Positions 7,318-13,435 of a DNA stretch of 14,651 bases are shown piece after piece. The stretch covers positions 1-14,651 of the forward strand of contig JANXSH010001071.1 of the NCBI GenBank assembly GCA_025356615.1. The letters run 5' to 3'. The translations under genes and the position numbers were made by a program. Source of the stretch: Planctomycetia bacterium (GTDB lineage: Bacteria > Planctomycetota > Planctomycetia > Gemmatales > Gemmataceae). The notes under the pieces are model-generated. The model did not search any database. It saw only the letters and a program-made list of their open reading frames with translations, and had not been told where the DNA came from. How positions within the stretch are numbered: the first letter of the stretch is position 1; each line of letters opens with the position of its first letter.

Positions 7318-7361
7318 GTACTCCCTACCCCTATCATATGCGTCGTGTGTTCGCCAGTCAA
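7318..7361 (-). promoter_or_regulatory. promoter and likely operator of the CsoR-family operon
   Basis: On the minus strand TTGACT (7356-7361), 17 bases, then TATGAT (7333-7338) form a near-consensus promoter. Immediately downstream, AGGGGTAGGGAGTACC (7317-7332) covers the start point near 7326. G-tracts flanked by TA-rich ends are typical of CsoR/RcnR operators, so autorepression is likely. The exact operator limits are not visible. Confidence 0.75.
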
Positions 7362-7371
7362 TGCCCCTCTG

Positions 7372-7486
7372 GAGTCTTGACTCGAGCCTTTCCTGCCGAA
7401 TTGTCGCAAGTCATGTAGCCTGCTAGAGATGTGTAGGCCGACTACACGCTTACAGGCTGCGAACAAGACTTGACGATGTACTACCC
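7372..7486. promoter_or_regulatory. intergenic region with nested inverted repeats
   Basis: Two nested pairs are seen: outer AGCCTG (7417-7422) with CAGGCT (7453-7458), and inner GTGTAG (7431-7436) with CTACAC (7442-7447). A further small pair, GAGTC/GACTC, is at 7372-7383. The nested pairs could form a two-step hairpin in a leader RNA or act as an operator for the plus-strand gene at 7487. A weak promoter is possible with TTGTCG (7401) and TAGAGA at 17 bp. Confidence 0.4.
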
Positions 7487-7798
7487 ATGCGAGCGATACG
7501 CCCGCAGAAGTATAAATCCAACCGCAACCTCGCCCGCAAGCTCGGCTCTCTCTTCGCGAGCGATCTCTACGAGTCGCCGAGCTGGCAGGGCATTCTCTCG
7601 AGTAAGCTCGAGACGATGGGCAAACGCGGCGTCGAGCAATTCCTTCACCGCCTTGCCGAGGAACTCTACGACACCAAGGCCGACCCGCTCGAGGTCGCGG
7701 ACCAACCCATCGGAGAGCGCTCGAAGGGCTTCGCGCAAGCCTCCGCGAGTGATAGGAGAAGACGGGCGACCCCTGGGGGCAAGTCCCGTTACGAGTGA
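7487..7798 (+). CDS. small hypothetical protein, 103 residues
   Basis: I do not recognise this protein. It is basic (MRAIRPQKYKSNRNLARKL), with likely helices in the middle (GILSSKLETMGKRGVEQFLH and HRLAEELYDTKADPL). The tail after about residue 85 is Arg/Ser-rich and low in complexity. Codon third positions are GC-rich to about residue 85, as in the neighbours, then less so. There is no signal peptide or membrane segment. No Shine-Dalgarno is seen before the ATG at 7487. An alternative TTG at 7470 belongs to another frame and is rejected. It converges on the M20 peptidase gene, and their 3' ends overlap by 10 bp. The N-terminal half looks genuinely coding; the odd tail might be read-through after an ancient frameshift. 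Confidence 0.55.
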   Translation: MRAIRPQKYKSNRNLARKLGSLFASDLYESPSWQGILSSKLETMGKRGVEQFLHRLAEELYDTKADPLEVADQPIGERSKGFAQASASDRRRRATPGGKSRYE

Positions 7799-8985
7799 GT
7801 CGCGAGGGCCAGCGCCATCTTGCAGCCGCCGAGGAACAGATCCAGGTCCACCCACTCCTCGACGGTGTGGATGGCGTTCTGCCCCGCGCCGAACGTCACC
7901 GTCGGGATGCCGTGCTTCACGAGCCAGTTGGCGTCGAGGCCGCCGTTGCCCGTGCGCAACGTCGAGGTGAAGCCTGCGGCCGTCGCTGCGGCCTGGGTGT
8001 GCAGGATGACCGGCTCGGTCTCCTTCAACTTGAACGGGTAGTAGTCGATGCGCGACGTAAACTCGACCTTGGCCTTCTTGCCCTTGTCGTCGGTCACTTG
8101 TTCGCGGGCCGAAGCGAACGCCTCGCGGTACGCCTTCACGATCTCCTTGACGAACTTCGTGTCGTGGCTGCGGGCCTCGCCGGTGATGCGGGCGTAGTCC
8201 GTCACGACGTTGGTCGCGTCGCCGGCGCACTTGCCGTCGGCCCCGCCGAAGCTGCCGACGTTGGAGGTGCCCTCGTGGCCGGCCTGACTGATCTTGCCGA
8301 ACCAGCCCTTTTGCCGAACCTCGGCCAGCGCCAGCGCGGCGACGAGCGTCGAGGAGATGCCCTGCTCAGGATGGACCCCGGCGTGGCTCGCCTTGCCGTG
8401 GATCGCAACCTCCCAGCGCTCCGCTCCGACCGCGCCGATGGTAAACTCCGCCGGTTGTCGCCCATCGACGTTGAAGCCCATCGTGACGCCGCCGAGGTCC
8501 GCCGGGTCGAGATGGCGTGCGCCGAATAGTCCGCTCTCCTCGCGGACGGTGAAGAGCAGTGTCAACGGCGGGTGGGGGAGCTTCTTGGCGATCAGCGTTG
8601 CCGCCAGAGTGACCAGAGCGGCGACGCCGGTCCGGTTGTCGCCGCCCAGCGCGGTCCTGCCCTCGGGGCGGATCTTCTTCTTCTCGCGCACGGGGACCGC
8701 GCCTGCCGCCAGAGGCACCGTGTCGAGGTGCGTCGAGAACAACAGCCTCGGGCCGGGGACCGTGCCGGGCAGTTGGACGATGAGGTTGCCCGTCTGCGTC
8801 GGCAGGGGGATGCTTTCGTTCGCCTTGTCGTAGGTGATCGCCTTTTTCGGCACGCCGACCTCGACGAGCGCTTTGGCCACGTCGGCGGCTATCTTCTTTT
8901 CCTGCCCCGTAATGCCTTCGACGGCCAGGAATCGCATCAGTCGGACGATGGCGGCCTCGGCGTCGAACGATAGGTCTGCGGACAT
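7789..8985 (-). CDS. M20-family metallopeptidase (peptidase T-like)
   Basis: A 398-residue zinc-dependent exopeptidase of family M20, resembling the PepT (M20B) branch, which removes N-terminal residues from small peptides in the cytoplasm. The metal and catalytic residues are all seen: His86 and Asp88 (STHLDTVP), Asp116 (GGDNRTG), catalytic Glu149 followed by Glu150 (VREESG), Asp174 (NVDGR) and His373 (NAIHTVEEW). The lid domain lies at about 185-300 with HGKASHAGVHPEQG. There is no signal peptide. The ATG at 8985 has AAGGAG about 9 bases upstream. It is transcribed away from the PuuD-like gene. Substrate cannot be told from sequence; tripeptidase or a related amidohydrolase is likely. Confidence 0.93.
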   Translation of the reverse strand: MSADLSFDAEAAIVRLMRFLAVEGITGQEKKIAADVAKALVEVGVPKKAITYDKANESIPLPTQTGNLIVQLPGTVPGPRLLFSTHLDTVPLAAGAVPVREKKKIRPEGRTALGGDNRTGVAALVTLAATLIAKKLPHPPLTLLFTVREESGLFGARHLDPADLGGVTMGFNVDGRQPAEFTIGAVGAERWEVAIHGKASHAGVHPEQGISSTLVAALALAEVRQKGWFGKISQAGHEGTSNVGSFGGADGKCAGDATNVVTDYARITGEARSHDTKFVKEIVKAYREAFASAREQVTDDKGKKAKVEFTSRIDYYPFKLKETEPVILHTQAAATAAGFTSTLRTGNGGLDANWLVKHGIPTVTFGAGQNAIHTVEEWVDLDLFLGGCKMALALATHS

Positions 8986-9230
8986 GCGTGGAGTCTCCTT
9001 GGTGTCAGTATCGCATCCTATTCAGACACCGGCCCGCCGTCCCCTGGATACTTCGACAGGATCATCCACTGGCCGACCCGGCCACCCGACAACGACACGC
9101 CCAGATTTTCGTCTAGCTCTCCAGAACCCCCCATCGTACAATACCCTCCAACCTCACGCCTCTGGAAGGGGCGATCTCGGTAGACTCACAAGCCTACTAT
9201 CACGACACCTCGAGGAAAGGAGTCCTCCCT
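8986..9230. promoter_or_regulatory. divergent intergenic region between the M20 and PuuD-like genes
   Basis: The 245-bp gap separates two diverging genes. The pair GGTGTC (9001-9006) and GACACC (9025-9030) flanks 18 bases just upstream of the M20 ribosome site and may be an operator or leader hairpin. On the plus strand TACAAT (9137-9142) is a possible -10 for the PuuD-like gene, but no good -35 accompanies it. No gene is evident. Confidence 0.3.
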
Positions 9231-9956
9231 ATGGACGCTCCGCGTCCCGACATCCGCATTGGCATCTACGGCCCCGATCTGGGGGTGGGCGAACGGCACG
9301 GCTGTGGCCTGTGGCCCGCCGGCGTCTCGGCTTCGATCGTCGCCGCAGAGGGCGTCCCGATCACCTTGCCCGAGCTGAACGAATGCTCTTGGGGGGAGGT
9401 TCTCGAAGGGATCCACGGCGTCGTCGTCGTCGGCACCGACACGCTCCCCCGCCGCTGCGCCGCCGACGCCGAGGCGCTCGTCAGCTGGTGCCACGATCAC
9501 AACGTGCCGGTCCTCGGCATCGACCACGGCCTGCACATCATCAACACGGCACACGGCGGAACGATCTACTCCGACCTGCCGCGCGACTTGCCCGACGCGC
9601 TCCAGCACCGCCACCCGCCCGAGCGGGGCTTGCGCCACGCGATCAACGTCATGCCGGACACGATCCTCTGCACCCTGTACGGCGAGGGCGAAGTCGTCGT
9701 CAACAGCGAGCATCGTCGGTCGGTCGCCCGCCTGGCGCGCGGCATGCGCATCGCCGCCCAGGCGCTCGACGGCGTGATCGAGGCCATCGAGTCGGCCAAC
9801 GATTGGTGGGCTTTGGGCGTCCAATGGAATCCGACCTCGTCCACCTCTTCGGGGCTGGACATCCAGTTGTTCCGCGGCCTGATCGCGGCATGCGAGCAGC
9901 GTCTCGACGGCGCGATGGACCACGTCGAGGAAGAGGCGACTCTCGTCGCGAAGTAG
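9231..9956 (+). CDS. PuuD-like class I amidotransferase fold, catalytic triad lost
   Basis: This 241-residue protein matches the peptidase C26 / gamma-glutamyl-GABA hydrolase (PuuD) layout: VVVVGTD (64-70), VPVLGIDHGLHIIN (92-105), VVVNSEHRRSVARLA (155-169), a DGVIEAIE strand (180-187) and GVQWNPT (196-202). In active members the nucleophile is Cys in G-I-C-x-G and the dyad is His and Glu in G-V-Q-W-H-P-E. Here the three positions are Asp98, Asn200 and Thr202, so hydrolysis by the usual mechanism is not possible. The codons are clean (GAC, AAT, ACC) and the frame is intact. The family fold is otherwise well kept, suggesting a binding, sensing or structural role. A strong AAAGGAG lies 10 bases before the ATG. 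It converges with the fasciclin gene at a shared hairpin. Confidence 0.88.
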   Translation: MDAPRPDIRIGIYGPDLGVGERHGCGLWPAGVSASIVAAEGVPITLPELNECSWGEVLEGIHGVVVVGTDTLPRRCAADAEALVSWCHDHNVPVLGIDHGLHIINTAHGGTIYSDLPRDLPDALQHRHPPERGLRHAINVMPDTILCTLYGEGEVVVNSEHRRSVARLARGMRIAAQALDGVIEAIESANDWWALGVQWNPTSSTSSGLDIQLFRGLIAACEQRLDGAMDHVEEEATLVAK

Positions 9957-9967
9957 TCGCAAAACGG

Positions 9968-9999
9968 AGTGAGGCGAGTCCACGGGGACTCGCCTCACT
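9968..9999 (-). terminator. hairpin terminator between convergent genes
   Basis: AGTGAGGCGAGTCC (9968-9981) and GGACTCGCCTCACT (9986-9999) pair perfectly over 14 bp around a four-base loop. On the minus strand TCCGTTTTG follows, suiting the fasciclin gene. On the plus side the tail (TCATCTC) is weaker but may still stop the PuuD-like transcript. Confidence 0.85.
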
Positions 10000-10024
10000 T
10001 CATCTCAGGTCGTTCAGACGCACA

Positions 10025-10537
10025 TCAATCCTTCGGCGGCATGATGACCTTGTCGATGACGTGGATGACGCCATTGCTCGCCATCACGTTCGCCTTGATG
10101 ACCTTCGCTTCGCCGTTGAGCGTCAGGCTCTTGCCCTTGATCGAGAGCTTGATCGAAGAGCCTTCGACGGACTTCGCCGACTTCTCGTCCTTGGCCAGGG
10201 CGATCGCGTCCTTGGCGAGAACCTTGCCGGAGACGACGTGGTAGGTCAGGATCTTCTTGAGGGCTTCCTTGTCCTTGAGCAGGGCGGCGAGTTTCTCTTC
10301 GCCGAGGGCCTCGAACGCCTCGTCGGTCGGGGCGAAGACCGTGAACGGCCCCTTGCCCTTGAGCGTCTCGACGAGGTCGGCGGCCTTGACGGCGGCGACG
10401 AGCTTCGTGAACTTGGCCCCCACCGCGACATCGACGATGTCGCCCGTCTCCTTCGCCTCCTTGGCCTCCTCGGCGCGGACGGCCAACGAGACGACCGACA
10501 GGACCAGCGCGAGCGCGAACATGCGGACAACGAACAT
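10025..10537 (-). CDS. secreted fasciclin (FAS1) domain protein
   Basis: A 170-residue exported protein with one FAS1 domain, the fold used for cell-surface adhesion and ligand binding. A signal peptide covers about 1-22 (MFVVRMFALALVLSVVSLAVRA). After a Glu/Lys/Ala-rich spacer the domain runs about 33-168: FTVFAPTDEAFEAL (H1 motif, 65-78), the TYHVVSG strand (98-104) and ASNGVIHVIDKVIMP (H2, 153-167). I chose the ATG at 10537 because it is preceded by GGGAG and begins directly with the signal peptide. A longer in-frame ATG at 10564 would add nine polar residues before it. A GGTGG/CCACC hairpin (10565-10579) lies in the leader. Single-FAS1 secreted proteins of this size are common; the ligand is unknown. 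Confidence 0.92.
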   Translation of the reverse strand: MFVVRMFALALVLSVVSLAVRAEEAKEAKETGDIVDVAVGAKFTKLVAAVKAADLVETLKGKGPFTVFAPTDEAFEALGEEKLAALLKDKEALKKILTYHVVSGKVLAKDAIALAKDEKSAKSVEGSSIKLSIKGKSLTLNGEAKVIKANVMASNGVIHVIDKVIMPPKD

Positions 10538-10649
10538 ACGACTCTCCCGTTCTGTGAGATGCACGGTGGCCTTTCCACCGGGTCAAATCAGTCATAGACA
10601 CGACAACGCCCGTCGCCAGCGATTTGTCAACTTTTTTTCTCGACCTTCA

Positions 10650-10731
10650 TCTCGACTTCACGCCATCGCGCCCTCACCTGGTCTGGCGTCGCCGTCCCGG
10701 TCGTGCCCAAGGGTTGCACCGTGATCGAGGC
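10650..10731 (-). repeat. 82-bp direct repeat, copy A (orphan 3' end of the PfkB gene)
   Basis: This matches 12406-12487 at 77 of 82 positions without gaps, same orientation. On the minus strand it still encodes the PfkB C-terminal motif LGTTGTATPDQVRARWREVE in frame, followed by a different short tail (MKVEKKS) and a stop. No start precedes it, so here it is a gene remnant. With copy B it brackets the higB-higA operon. Confidence 0.9.
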
Positions 10732-10782
10732 TTTTCCCTCTATTCACCCCGCTCGATGTGAGGCCGATCATCTCCGTTTGCT

Positions 10783-11880
10783 TCAGCTTTCCATCGGCAG
10801 GATGTCCCTCACCTTTACGAGGAACTTCCGGCTCTGCCCCCAGCCGATCTCTTTTCGATACTGCAACTGCCCTACGACGACGCCGGGATGCACGCCTAGG
10901 CTCTCCGCGAGTCGGACGATCTGATCGTGGGAGTAGTACGGCTTGTTCTGGGCGATGAACCGCGTCAGTTCGTCGCCGGGGGCGAGCCACTCGATCGCTT
11001 GGCGGTCGGCTTCCTGTTCGGCGATCGGCTTGTCGTCGGTAGTCGCGGCAGACGGGCCGACGAGGTTCACGTCGATGATGGGATTTTCGTCGCCGTGCAG
11101 TACGACATGGGCGAGTTCGTGCATCAGCGTGTACCAGAACGAGTCTACGCGGTCGTATCGCACGGAGAGGGCGACGACGGGCTGGCCGTCGAGCCAGAAG
11201 GCCGCCCCGTCGATCTTCGTACCGGGGAGATGTTCCAACAGCACGAGGATCAGCCCATGCTTGGCCAACTCCTTCGGCAAACGCTCGAGGGACTGTTCCT
11301 CCGCGAACTCCTTGGGTAGTGTCGGTACGAACTTTCGGAAAGCAGCGGGGGAGAATTTCGCCACCCTCCGGCGGCGGGCTATCTGGCGACAGCGACAGCC
11401 CCAGGCGATCTGACCGGGCGTCAGTGTCGCGTAGTCGTCGCTCTTGCGAGCGGCGAAATTGCAAGGCGACTCGTCGTCGAGCGAAGCGATCTCAAGGAAG
11501 GCGCAGACTTGCCGCTCGAGTCGATCGAGGTCGGAAGAGCCGGCGATCCAGCGACGCTTGATCAGATCGCGGACAGGAGCCTTGGCGTAAATCGCGGCCC
11601 GACGGGCGACCGGGGACAGGTCGGCCTTGGACAGCGAGAGGCGGTAGGCGTTGTCCAGGTTCAAGAACAACTGTGGATGCACACCGAAGGCGGTGGCCAG
11701 TTCGCGGGCCGTGTCCGGGGTGATGCTCTTCTTGCCGACCAGGATCTCGTTGATCGTCTGAACGGGCCTGCCCATAATGGCGGCGAGGTCGGCCTGCGAC
11801 CAACCGCGTGCTTCCATTTCCTCCTTGATGAAATCGCCCGGCGGAAAGACTTCGACCGGGATCATGTAGCTCTTTTCCAT
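10783..11880 (-). CDS. higA: HigA-type antitoxin fused to ImmA/IrrE metallopeptidase
   Basis: A 365-residue protein with two parts. Residues about 8-75 are an XRE helix-turn-helix of the HigA kind (GWSQADLAAIMGRPVQTINE, then ELATAFGVHP). It should bind the operon promoter and, with the toxin, repress it. Residues about 195-345 are an ImmA/IrrE-like (COG2856) zinc peptidase with HELAH (254-258) and a downstream Glu motif EQEAD (288-292). Such XRE-COG2856 fusions are known in toxin-antitoxin and stress loci, where the peptidase is thought to control cleavage of repressors. The gene follows higB by 18 bp and is surely co-transcribed. The start at 11880 has no obvious ribosome site, so translation may be coupled to higB; an ATG five codons later is possible. 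The basic stretch RCRQIARRRRVAKF (163-176) may be a further nucleic-acid contact. Confidence 0.93.
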   Translation of the reverse strand: MEKSYMIPVEVFPPGDFIKEEMEARGWSQADLAAIMGRPVQTINEILVGKKSITPDTARELATAFGVHPQLFLNLDNAYRLSLSKADLSPVARRAAIYAKAPVRDLIKRRWIAGSSDLDRLERQVCAFLEIASLDDESPCNFAARKSDDYATLTPGQIAWGCRCRQIARRRRVAKFSPAAFRKFVPTLPKEFAEEQSLERLPKELAKHGLILVLLEHLPGTKIDGAAFWLDGQPVVALSVRYDRVDSFWYTLMHELAHVVLHGDENPIIDVNLVGPSAATTDDKPIAEQEADRQAIEWLAPGDELTRFIAQNKPYYSHDQIVRLAESLGVHPGVVVGQLQYRKEIGWGQSRKFLVKVRDILPMES

Positions 11881-11898
11881 ATCGGTGCTCGGATTAGG

Positions 11899-12195
11899 TC
11901 AGTGGTACTGCTCGATGCCGGTAAGGACCAAGGTCACTCCGGCATCGGTCTCTCGCCGTTGGAGGATCAACCTCCACGGGCCGTTCAGCCTGATCGACCA
12001 CTCGTGCTTGCGTCGGCCTTTCAATCGCTCGTAATTGAGCGACCGCCAGTTCCTGATGCTTCGCTCGTCGGGAGCGGCGACCAAGAACTGAACTTTCCGC
12101 CGGAACGCCCGAATTATTTCGGTGGAATAACCGGCCTGGTACTCCGAGTCCGAGTACAGGCGACGCAAGTCGTCGTCGGCGAATTCAACGTCCAT
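11899..12195 (-). CDS. higB: HigB-type toxin (RelE/ParE superfamily)
   Basis: A 98-residue protein of the HigB / plasmid-maintenance killer family. These toxins are ribosome-dependent mRNA endonucleases that arrest growth when unbound. The start MDVEFADDDLRRLY, the helix IIRAFRRKVQFL (27-38) and the block LKGRRKHEWSIRLNGPWRLI (58-77) are the family pattern, with the expected cluster of Arg and Lys and the final beta strands (TLVLTGIEQYH). The toxin precedes the antitoxin, the order typical of higBA and the reverse of most toxin-antitoxin pairs. The ATG at 12195 has GAGGG about 6 bases upstream, and a strong promoter lies 26 bases before it. The gene sits inside a segment bounded by 82-bp repeats. 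Confidence 0.92.
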   Translation of the reverse strand: MDVEFADDDLRRLYSDSEYQAGYSTEIIRAFRRKVQFLVAAPDERSIRNWRSLNYERLKGRRKHEWSIRLNGPWRLILQRRETDAGVTLVLTGIEQYH

Positions 12196-12220
12196 GGTGC
12201 CCTCTTTATTCCTCTCTACT

Positions 12221-12249
12221 AGTATAACGGCAATTCGTCGTTAGGTCAA
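12221..12249 (-). promoter_or_regulatory. promoter of higB-higA
   Basis: On the minus strand TTGACC (12244-12249), 17 bases, then TATACT (12221-12226). Transcription would begin near 12214, leaving a leader of about 19 bases. An imperfect dyad (AACG...CGTT, 12226-12242) in the spacer could be the HigA operator; this is low confidence. Confidence 0.8.
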
Positions 12250-12257
12250 TCACATAT

Positions 12258-12272
12258 TCACCCCAGGGGTGA
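12258..12272. repeat. perfect inverted repeat upstream of the higBA promoter
   Basis: TCACCCC and GGGGTGA flank a single A. It lies 9 bases upstream of the higB -35 box and downstream of the PfkB stop. It may be an extra regulatory site for the toxin-antitoxin promoter. The stem would be short as an RNA hairpin, so a terminator for PfkB is less likely. Confidence 0.4.
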
Positions 12273-12382
12273 TTTATTCATTCCCGACGGGAAGGAGGAG
12301 TAGATCCTCATGTAAGTCGGTGGACTGCCACTCGCTCTTTTTAGAACATCGGCTCGTCCAGGCTCTCGCCGTCAGGCCTCGT

Positions 12383-13429
12383 TCAACTTGGTCGGGCGGT
12401 GCCCCTCTCGACTTCACGCCATCGCGCCCGGACCTGGTCCGGCGTCGCCGTCCCGGTCGTGCCCAACTGTTGCACCGTGATCGAGGCGACGAGGTTGCCG
12501 AACGCAGCCGCCTCCCACGCGGCCGCGCCGCCGGCCTGGGCGGCGGCGATGCCCGCGCTGGTGCTGTCGCCCGCGCCAACGGGGTCGATCGGCCCGGCGA
12601 CCGGGTAGCCCGGTATCTCGATGACATTTATCGGGGGGAGTACGGAGAGGAGGATACCGCGCTCGCCGCAAGTGCAGTAGACGACTCCCCACGTCTCCCG
12701 AAAGAGATGCCAGACGGCATCCTCGAGCGAGTGACCTGGCATGGCGCGTAGGATCTCGTGCTGATTCGGTTTCACCGCGACGTTGCGGAACAGGCCGATC
12801 CGCTCCCGGCTGTCCGCGAGGACGAACTTCCCGCGATCGTTGGCCGCGAGTTCCGCGATTCGATCGCGCACGCGCCCGGTAATCATGCCGCAATCGGGCT
12901 GGCTGACCTGATCGAGGACGACCAGGGCGTCGAGGTCGGGCCAGCGCTCCTCGAGGAGTTGGATGAGGCGATCTTCTGCATCGCGGGTCAACCGCTGCCG
13001 GTTGTGGATGTCGAGCCGATTCAGTTCGCGCGGCGTCCGCCCAGGTTCGACGAGCATCGGCTTGAGATACGTCGGCGTCCTCCGGTCGGGCCACGATTCG
13101 ACGCCATCGAGGACGACTCCGGGCAACGCGCGGAGTGCCTGTCGCAGTTCGTAGCCTTCGCCGTCGTCGCCGATCAAGGCGATCGGGTAGATCGCCGCGA
13201 CGCCGAGGGCGCTCAGGTTGTTGACGACGGTCCCCGCCGCGCCGGGGTAGGCGCGGACGCGGACGACCTGATACGCATCCAGTCCCGTCTCGATCGACGG
13301 CTCGGTCAGGGTCGCGTCGAGGTCGAAATAGCGGTCGAGGAACAGGTCGCCGAGTACGCCGATCCTCAGCGAAGGGAGCTCGGCGAGGATCGCCTCGACG
13401 GCGTCTGAGGTGAGGTTTTCGATTGCCAT
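12383..13429 (-). CDS. PfkB-family sugar kinase (HldE/RfaE-like)
   Basis: A 348-residue ribokinase-fold enzyme that phosphorylates a sugar with ATP in the cytoplasm. It resembles the kinase half of HldE/RfaE, which makes heptose bisphosphate for cell-surface glycans, but lacks the nucleotidyltransferase half. Seen are GDLFLDRYFDL (27-37), the sugar-binding PGAAGTVVNNL (62-72), VKPNQHE (219-225) and the PfkB signature DPVGAGDSTSAG (282-293) with catalytic Asp288. The substrate could be another sugar, and only the kinase fold is certain. The last residues (315-341) are the part duplicated 1.7 kb away; after them the reading ends RGTARPS. The start lies 6 bp after the stop of the DHS-like gene, so the two form an operon. 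The weak ribosome site suggests translational coupling. Confidence 0.92.
   Translation of the reverse strand: MAIENLTSDAVEAILAELPSLRIGVLGDLFLDRYFDLDATLTEPSIETGLDAYQVVRVRAYPGAAGTVVNNLSALGVAAIYPIALIGDDGEGYELRQALRALPGVVLDGVESWPDRRTPTYLKPMLVEPGRTPRELNRLDIHNRQRLTRDAEDRLIQLLEERWPDLDALVVLDQVSQPDCGMITGRVRDRIAELAANDRGKFVLADSRERIGLFRNVAVKPNQHEILRAMPGHSLEDAVWHLFRETWGVVYCTCGERGILLSVLPPINVIEIPGYPVAGPIDPVGAGDSTSAGIAAAQAGGAAAWEAAAFGNLVASITVQQLGTTGTATPDQVRARWREVERGTARPS
12406..12487 (-). repeat. 82-bp direct repeat, copy B (inside the 3' end of the PfkB gene)
   Basis: This is partner of 10650-10731, with five mismatches in 82. It encodes residues 315-341 of the intact kinase. The distance between corresponding ends is 1756 bp, and the segment between holds only the higB-higA operon and its promoter. 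Confidence 0.9.
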
Positions 13430-13435
13430 GAAGCG

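Noticed and set aside
10538..10564. Upstream ATG that would extend the FAS1 protein by nine residues
   Set aside because: The internal ATG at 10537 has the better ribosome site and gives a standard signal peptide at the N-terminus.
8834..10597. Very long plus-strand open frame of 587 codons
   Set aside because: It runs antisense to the M20 and FAS1 genes and across the PuuD-like gene in another frame. Its composition is Arg/Pro/Ala-rich, typical of shadow frames in GC-rich DNA.
10615..10640. TTGACA preceded by an A-run on the minus strand as the FAS1 promoter
   Set aside because: No -10-like hexamer lies at 15-19 bp; the nearest TATGAC is 28 bases away.
10741..12263. Shared decamer TATTCACCCC at 10741-10750 and 12254-12263 as possible island ends
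   Set aside because: It is inside the 82-bp repeats on one side only in a comparable position and is short enough to arise by chance.
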